Source: an uncultured Ruminococcus sp.
GTDB taxonomy: Bacteria; Bacillota; Clostridia; Oscillospirales; CAG-272
DNA: 9,587 nucleotides
Direction: 5' to 3'
NCBI GenBank assembly: GCA_902797495.1
Contig: CADBTH010000083.1
Span: forward strand, 1 to 9,587
How positions within the stretch are numbered: the first letter of the stretch is position 1; the number at the start of each line of letters is the position of its first letter. Below are positions 7,562 through 9,587 of this stretch, piece after piece. A program made the position numbers and the translations under genes. The notes under the pieces were generated by a model that saw only the letters and a list, made by a program, of their open reading frames with translations, was not told where the DNA came from and searched no databases.

Positions 7562-7602
7562 CGTGCGCGCAAAGAAACACGCCCGCATTATTCTTAAAGC
7601 AC

Positions 7603-7631
7603 ATTATACCATATATTTAATTAAATTACAA
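7603..7631 (-). promoter_or_regulatory. Promoter for the ftsK-to-mltG operon (sigma-A type, extended -10)
   Basis: On the minus strand: -35 TTGTAA (7626-7631), a 17-nt spacer, and -10 TATAAT (7603-7608) preceded by TGG, an extended -10 element. Transcription should start near 7597, giving a leader of roughly 48 nt before the ftsK ATG. No other good promoter is seen in the short gaps of the operon. Confidence 0.82.
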
Positions 7632-7738
7632 GTGTTTATACGTATTAGTTTACACGGAGGACAAAAAATAAACGAAAAGAAGGGCGGCAAAAACCGGAGC
7701 GAATATTCTTCCGTTTCATATGCCGCGGGCGTTCTCAG

Positions 7739-7785
7739 TTTTATGCATATGAATAATATTTCTTATTTTATTCGTTTGCATAAAA
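7739..7785. repeat. Long near-perfect inverted repeat (47 nt)
   Basis: The left arm TTTTATGCATATGAATAA (7739-7756) and the right arm TTATTCGTTTGCATAAAA (7768-7785) pair at 17 of 18 positions, counting one G-T wobble; the one mismatch is T-T. The loop is 11 nt. It lies midway between the divergent promoters, about 110 nt from each. The stem is A/T-rich with no G/C core or long T run after it, so it does not look like an ordinary terminator. Confidence 0.8.
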
Positions 7786-7856
7786 TCTTTTACGCATCCG
7801 TCTTCAACGCTCGCGCGGGAGCAATAATCGACAAAACGCCGCCGCCCGCACCCCCG

Positions 7857-7872
7857 ATTTATTGTGATAAAT
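7857..7872. promoter_or_regulatory. 16-bp dyad upstream of the rpsO promoter (possible operator)
   Basis: ATTTAT-TGTG-ATAAAT is a perfect 6-bp inverted repeat around 4 nt, ending 20 nt before the rpsO -35 box. It could be a binding site for a dimeric regulator. It is followed by an A/T tract (7867-7889) that resembles an UP element for RNA polymerase. In such AT-rich DNA chance is a real alternative. Confidence 0.4.
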
Positions 7873-7892
7873 ATAAAATATATAAAAAACGC

Positions 7893-7921
7893 TTTACAAA
7901 TCGTATTTTTTGTGTTATAAT
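7893..7921 (+). promoter_or_regulatory. rpsO promoter (sigma-A type, extended -10)
   Basis: -35 TTTACA (7893-7898), a 17-nt spacer and -10 TATAAT (7916-7921) preceded by TGT, an extended -10. An A/T-rich tract just upstream (7867-7889) may act as an UP element. Transcription should start near 7928, leaving a leader of roughly 108 nt before rpsO. Confidence 0.88.
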
Positions 7922-7927
7922 CTCCCT

Positions 7928-8035
7928 TGGCGTCACGGATGCTCGGTTTCCGGATATAAGGCTTTTTCATAAAAGCGTTTCACCCGCCGGTCACTGTGCT
8001 TCCGCGCCGGAATATTTTTATAAGAGGTGAAAACC
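7928..8035 (+). promoter_or_regulatory. rpsO mRNA leader, possible S15-responsive structure
   Basis: About 108 nt of leader, longer than needed for initiation. Visible pairings: GCTTTT/AAAAGC around TCAT (7961-7976), CGGA/TCCG (7936-7952), a possible closing helix GGCG (7929-7932) with CGCC (7985-7988), and GGT-GAAA-ACC (8026-8035), a small GNRA-loop hairpin that touches the ribosome binding site. The first three could form a three-way junction. S15 leaders in several bacteria bind S15 and repress translation, some through such junctions; whether this one does is inference. Confidence 0.35.
8022..8030 (+). promoter_or_regulatory. Ribosome binding site that sets the rpsO start
   Basis: AAGAGGTGA, with the G-rich core ending 6 nt before ATG 8036. 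An in-frame GTG at 8027 lies inside this site and so cannot be the start. Confidence 0.88.
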
Positions 8036-8302
8036 ATGATTACAAAGGAAGAAAAGCAGAAGATCATCGAACAGTACGCGACTCACGAAGGCGACACGGG
8101 TTCTCCCGAGGTCCAGATCGCTATCCTCACACACAGGATCGTCACGTTGAACGAGCACCTGAAGAAGAACAAGCAGGATCACCACAGCCGCCGCGGCCTT
8201 CTCAAGATGGTCGGCCACAGACGCAACCTTCTCGGTTACCTTCAGAAGAAGGACATCGAGAGATATCGTGCGATAATCGAAAAGCTCGGTCTCAGAAAGT
8301 AA
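8036..8302 (+). CDS. rpsO: 30S ribosomal protein S15
   Basis: An 88-residue protein, essentially the family's standard length. S15 is a primary binder of 16S rRNA that organises the three-way junction of the central domain and contacts the 50S subunit. The conserved features are all present: the helical start ITKEEKQKIIEQY, THEGDTGSPEVQIA at 15-28, HLKKNKQDHHSRRGLL at 41-56 with the rRNA-binding His/Ser/Arg residues, and the C-terminal block from GHRRNLLGYL to LGLRK. The start is ATG 8036 on the basis of the ribosome binding site and family length. It is followed 221 nt later by pnp on the same strand, a very common pairing. Confidence 0.98.
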   Translation: MITKEEKQKIIEQYATHEGDTGSPEVQIAILTHRIVTLNEHLKKNKQDHHSRRGLLKMVGHRRNLLGYLQKKDIERYRAIIEKLGLRK

Positions 8303-8323
8303 TCAGAACGGCGCAAGCCGCAA

Positions 8324-8341
8324 GCGGGAGCATTCTCCCGC
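8324..8341 (+). other. Hairpin just after rpsO
   Basis: GCGGGAG (8324-8330), loop CATT, CTCCCGC (8335-8341): a perfect 7-bp GC-rich stem 22 nt after the rpsO stop. It is followed by A residues rather than T, so it is not a classical terminator; it may protect the 3' end of rpsO mRNA or be a processing site. Confidence 0.6.
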
Positions 8342-8354
8342 AAAAACGCATTCA

Positions 8355-8393
8355 GGGTCGGGGCAGGGATCCCCTGTTCCGACCTCGACTTTT
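8355..8393 (+). terminator. Strong hairpin with short T run: weak terminator or attenuator
   Basis: GGTCGG (8356-8361) pairs with CCGACC (8379-8384), continued inward by two G-T wobbles and CAGGG/CCCTG, for about 13 bp with a 3-nt loop. Four T follow at 8390-8393, after a 5-nt gap. The T run is short, so partial read-through into pnp is likely. E. coli likewise has an intrinsic terminator between rpsO and pnp. Confidence 0.55.
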
Positions 8394-8423
8394 GTCACGA
8401 ACAAGTCAAACACGGCGAAGGAC

Positions 8424-8485
8424 GGATTAGCAGTTAAACGAAGCTGCCCGCCGAAGAAGAGAGCATTTTCGTTTAAGTGCTAACC
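8424..8485 (+). other. Long imperfect stem-loop in the pnp leader, candidate RNase III site
   Basis: The left arm GG-A-TTAGCA-G-TTAAACGAA (8424-8442) pairs with TTCGTTTAA-G-TGCTAACC (8468-8485): 9 bp, one G-G mismatch, 6 bp, a bulged A, then 2 bp, around a 25-nt loop. It ends 24 nt before the pnp ribosome binding site. In E. coli a double-stranded stem in the pnp leader is cut by RNase III and then lets PNPase repress its own mRNA; this stem is in the equivalent place. The pairing is seen; the function is inferred. Confidence 0.55.
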
Positions 8486-8523
8486 TCCCGCCGTAGAAAT
8501 ATAATTTCAAGGAGGCAAACACA

Positions 8524-9587
8524 ATGTTTGAAAACTACAAGACGTTCAGTTATGAACTCGCAGGCAGACCTCTCGTCGTTGAGACGGGCAAGGTCGCAGG
8601 ACTCGCAAACGGCTCCTGCATCGTCCGCTACGGCGACACGGCGATCCTCGCCTGCGCTACGGCGTCCGCCCGTCCGCGCGACGGCATCGATTTCCTTCCC
8701 CTCTCCGTCGACTTTGAAGAGAGACTCTACTCCGTCGGCAGGATCCCCGGCGGTTACCTCAAGCGCGAGGGACGTCCGTCCGAGAAGGCGATCCTCACGT
8801 CCCGCGTGATCGACCGTCCGATCAGACCCCTCTTCCCGAAGGATCTGCGCAACGACGTCAACATTTCGCTTACGGTCCTCTCCGTCGACCATGACTGCAG
8901 TCCTGAGATCGCGGCGATGATCGGCGCGTCCATCGCCCTCTCCATCTCCGATATTCCGTGGAACGGACCTATCGGCGGCGTGTTCATGGGCATGACCGAG
9001 GACGGCAAGTTCATCATCAACCCGACTCAGAAGCAGAGAGAGACTTCCGTTCTCGAGCTGACGGTCGCGGCTACCGAAAAGAAGGTAGTCATGATCGAGG
9101 CGGGAGCGAAGGAAGTTTCCGACGACGATATGTTCAACGCCATCATGATGGCTCACGCGGCTATCAAGCCCCTCATCGGCTTCATCAACGGCATCGTTGC
9201 GGAAGTCGGCAAGCCGAAGTTCGAGTATCCTTCCTGCGAGGTCGATCCCGAGCTCTATGAAAAAGTAAAAGAGATGGTCATCGACGACATCAAGGTCGCG
9301 CTCGACACGGACGACAAGAACGTACGCGACGAGAGAATGGCTCCCATCTATGAGAGAGTTTACAACGAGTTCGACGAGGGCGATCCCGACCGCCACGTTC
9401 TTCTCGACGAAGTTCTCTACAAGATCCAGAAGTTCGTCGTCCGCCGCTGGCTCCTCGACGAGGGCAAGCGCGTTGACGGCAGACGTCTCGACGAGATCAG
9501 ACCTCTCGCGGCAGAGGTAGGTCTTTTCAGAAGAGTACACGGAAGCGGTCTCTTTACAAGAGGTCAGACTCAGGTCATGACGATAGC
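8524..9587 (+). CDS. pnp: Polynucleotide phosphorylase (PNPase), N-terminal half (partial)
   Basis: The frame opens at ATG 8524 with AAGGAGG 8 nt upstream and runs past the window edge: 354 complete codons of a protein usually near 700 residues. PNPase degrades RNA from the 3' end with phosphate, releasing nucleoside diphosphates, and is central to mRNA decay. The first RNase PH-like domain shows RPRDGIDFLPLSVDFEER (50-67), the VGRIPGGYLKREGRPSE block at 71-87, SRVIDRPIRPLFP at 93-105, MGMTEDGKFIINPT at 155-168 and IEAGAKEVSD at 191-200. A helical linker (about 240-312) follows; RVDGRRLDEIRPL at 316-328 opens the second, catalytic RNase PH domain, ending at SGLFTRGQTQ (341-350). The catalytic residues and the KH and S1 RNA-binding domains would lie beyond the window. 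Nothing looks broken in the part seen. Confidence 0.97.
   Translation, partial: MFENYKTFSYELAGRPLVVETGKVAGLANGSCIVRYGDTAILACATASARPRDGIDFLPLSVDFEERLYSVGRIPGGYLKREGRPSEKAILTSRVIDRPIRPLFPKDLRNDVNISLTVLSVDHDCSPEIAAMIGASIALSISDIPWNGPIGGVFMGMTEDGKFIINPTQKQRETSVLELTVAATEKKVVMIEAGAKEVSDDDMFNAIMMAHAAIKPLIGFINGIVAEVGKPKFEYPSCEVDPELYEKVKEMVIDDIKVALDTDDKNVRDERMAPIYERVYNEFDEGDPDRHVLLDEVLYKIQKFVVRRWLLDEGKRVDGRRLDEIRPLAAEVGLFRRVHGSGLFTRGQTQVMTI

Larger units (their letters stand above)
7550..8035. other. Divergent ftsK-rpsO intergenic region (486 nt), AT-rich
   Basis: This gap separates the leftward ftsK operon from rightward rpsO. It holds the two divergent promoters, one long inverted repeat and one 16-bp dyad, listed separately, and the rpsO leader. 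It is visibly richer in A and T than the genes on either side. Reading frames of 84 codons (minus strand) and longer (plus strand, extending from a frame antisense to ftsK) cross it, but none has a credible start with a ribosome binding site or a recognisable protein. The part at 7640-7735 shows a GGAGG at 7657-7661 with no start codon after it, and otherwise nothing I can name. Confidence 0.7.

Noticed and set aside
7550..7588. ATG at 7588 as the ftsK start
   Set aside because: The extra 13 residues have no ribosome binding site in front and begin almost at the inferred transcription start; ATG 7549 has AAAGGA at good spacing.
5507..7597. 696-codon open frame on the plus strand opposite ftsK
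   Set aside because: It is in register with ftsK codons, has an Arg/Val/Asp-rich composition typical of reverse-complement reading, no recognisable domain, and the ftsK product is clearly real.
7716..7970. 84-codon minus-strand frame in the intergenic region
   Set aside because: No ribosome binding site at a proper distance, overlaps the rpsO promoter and the palindrome, and the product resembles nothing known.
7550..8035. Possible replication origin because of AT-richness and inverted repeats
   Set aside because: No proper DnaA boxes (TTATNCACA) were found; TGTGATAA at 7863 and TGTGTTATAA at 7911 are only near misses, and no dnaA or dnaN is adjacent.
8027..8035. GTG at 8027 as the rpsO start
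   Set aside because: The GTG is itself part of the ribosome binding site; ATG 8036 gives the standard 88-residue S15.
8500..8505. TATAAT just before pnp as a separate promoter
   Set aside because: No acceptable -35 at 16-18 nt upstream, and the transcript would start within the pnp ribosome binding site.
8473..9540. 355-codon open frame on the minus strand
   Set aside because: It lies opposite pnp in register with its codons; pnp on the plus strand has every family motif.

Overview
The window is ordinary housekeeping chromosome, most likely from a Firmicute (Bacillota), probably an uncultured gut-type member of Clostridia. The reasons are strong Shine-Dalgarno sites (AAAGGAG, AAGGAGG), sigma-A-type promoters, the rpsO-pnp pair, an MltG with a long cytoplasmic N-terminus, and an FtsK/SpoIIIE translocase. 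The coding DNA is fairly GC-rich, while the one long intergenic region is AT-rich. This assignment is inference from protein style; no rRNA or other marker is present to settle it. I see no mobile element, CRISPR array, tRNA or rRNA, and no convincing new defence or secretion system. The most interesting signals are non-coding structures.

Layout. (1) Positions 2-298 (+) are the C-terminal 98 residues of RpoC, ending in a very acidic tail. (2) Positions 306-373 hold two perfect back-to-back hairpin terminators between convergent rpoC and mltG. (3) Positions 382-7549 (-) hold six closely packed genes, read from right to left: ftsK/spoIIIE, a thymidylate-kinase-family gene, a DJ-1/PfpI gene, 5-formyltetrahydrofolate cyclo-ligase, a CPBP intramembrane protease and mltG. 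Gaps run from 47 nt down to an 11-nt overlap, so this looks like one operon driven by an extended -10 promoter at 7603-7631 and ending in the 306-373 terminators. (4) Positions 7550-8035 are a 486-nt AT-rich divergent intergenic region. It carries the ftsK promoter, a 47-nt near-perfect inverted repeat (7739-7785), a 16-bp dyad (7857-7872) and the rpsO promoter (7893-7921). (5) Positions 8036-8302 (+) are rpsO. (6) Positions 8303-8523 are an rpsO-pnp spacer with three successive hairpins. (7) From 8524 (+) to the window edge is pnp (354 complete codons), which has no stop codon inside the window.

Functionally, the leftward operon joins chromosome translocation at division (FtsK), nucleotide and folate metabolism (thymidylate-kinase-like protein, cyclo-ligase), a stress-type DJ-1 protein, and cell-envelope functions (CPBP protease, MltG). 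The rightward unit pairs ribosomal protein S15 with polynucleotide phosphorylase, a classic co-transcribed pair whose spacer in E. coli is a site of RNase III processing and PNPase autoregulation. The large rpsO-pnp hairpin here may play a similar part.
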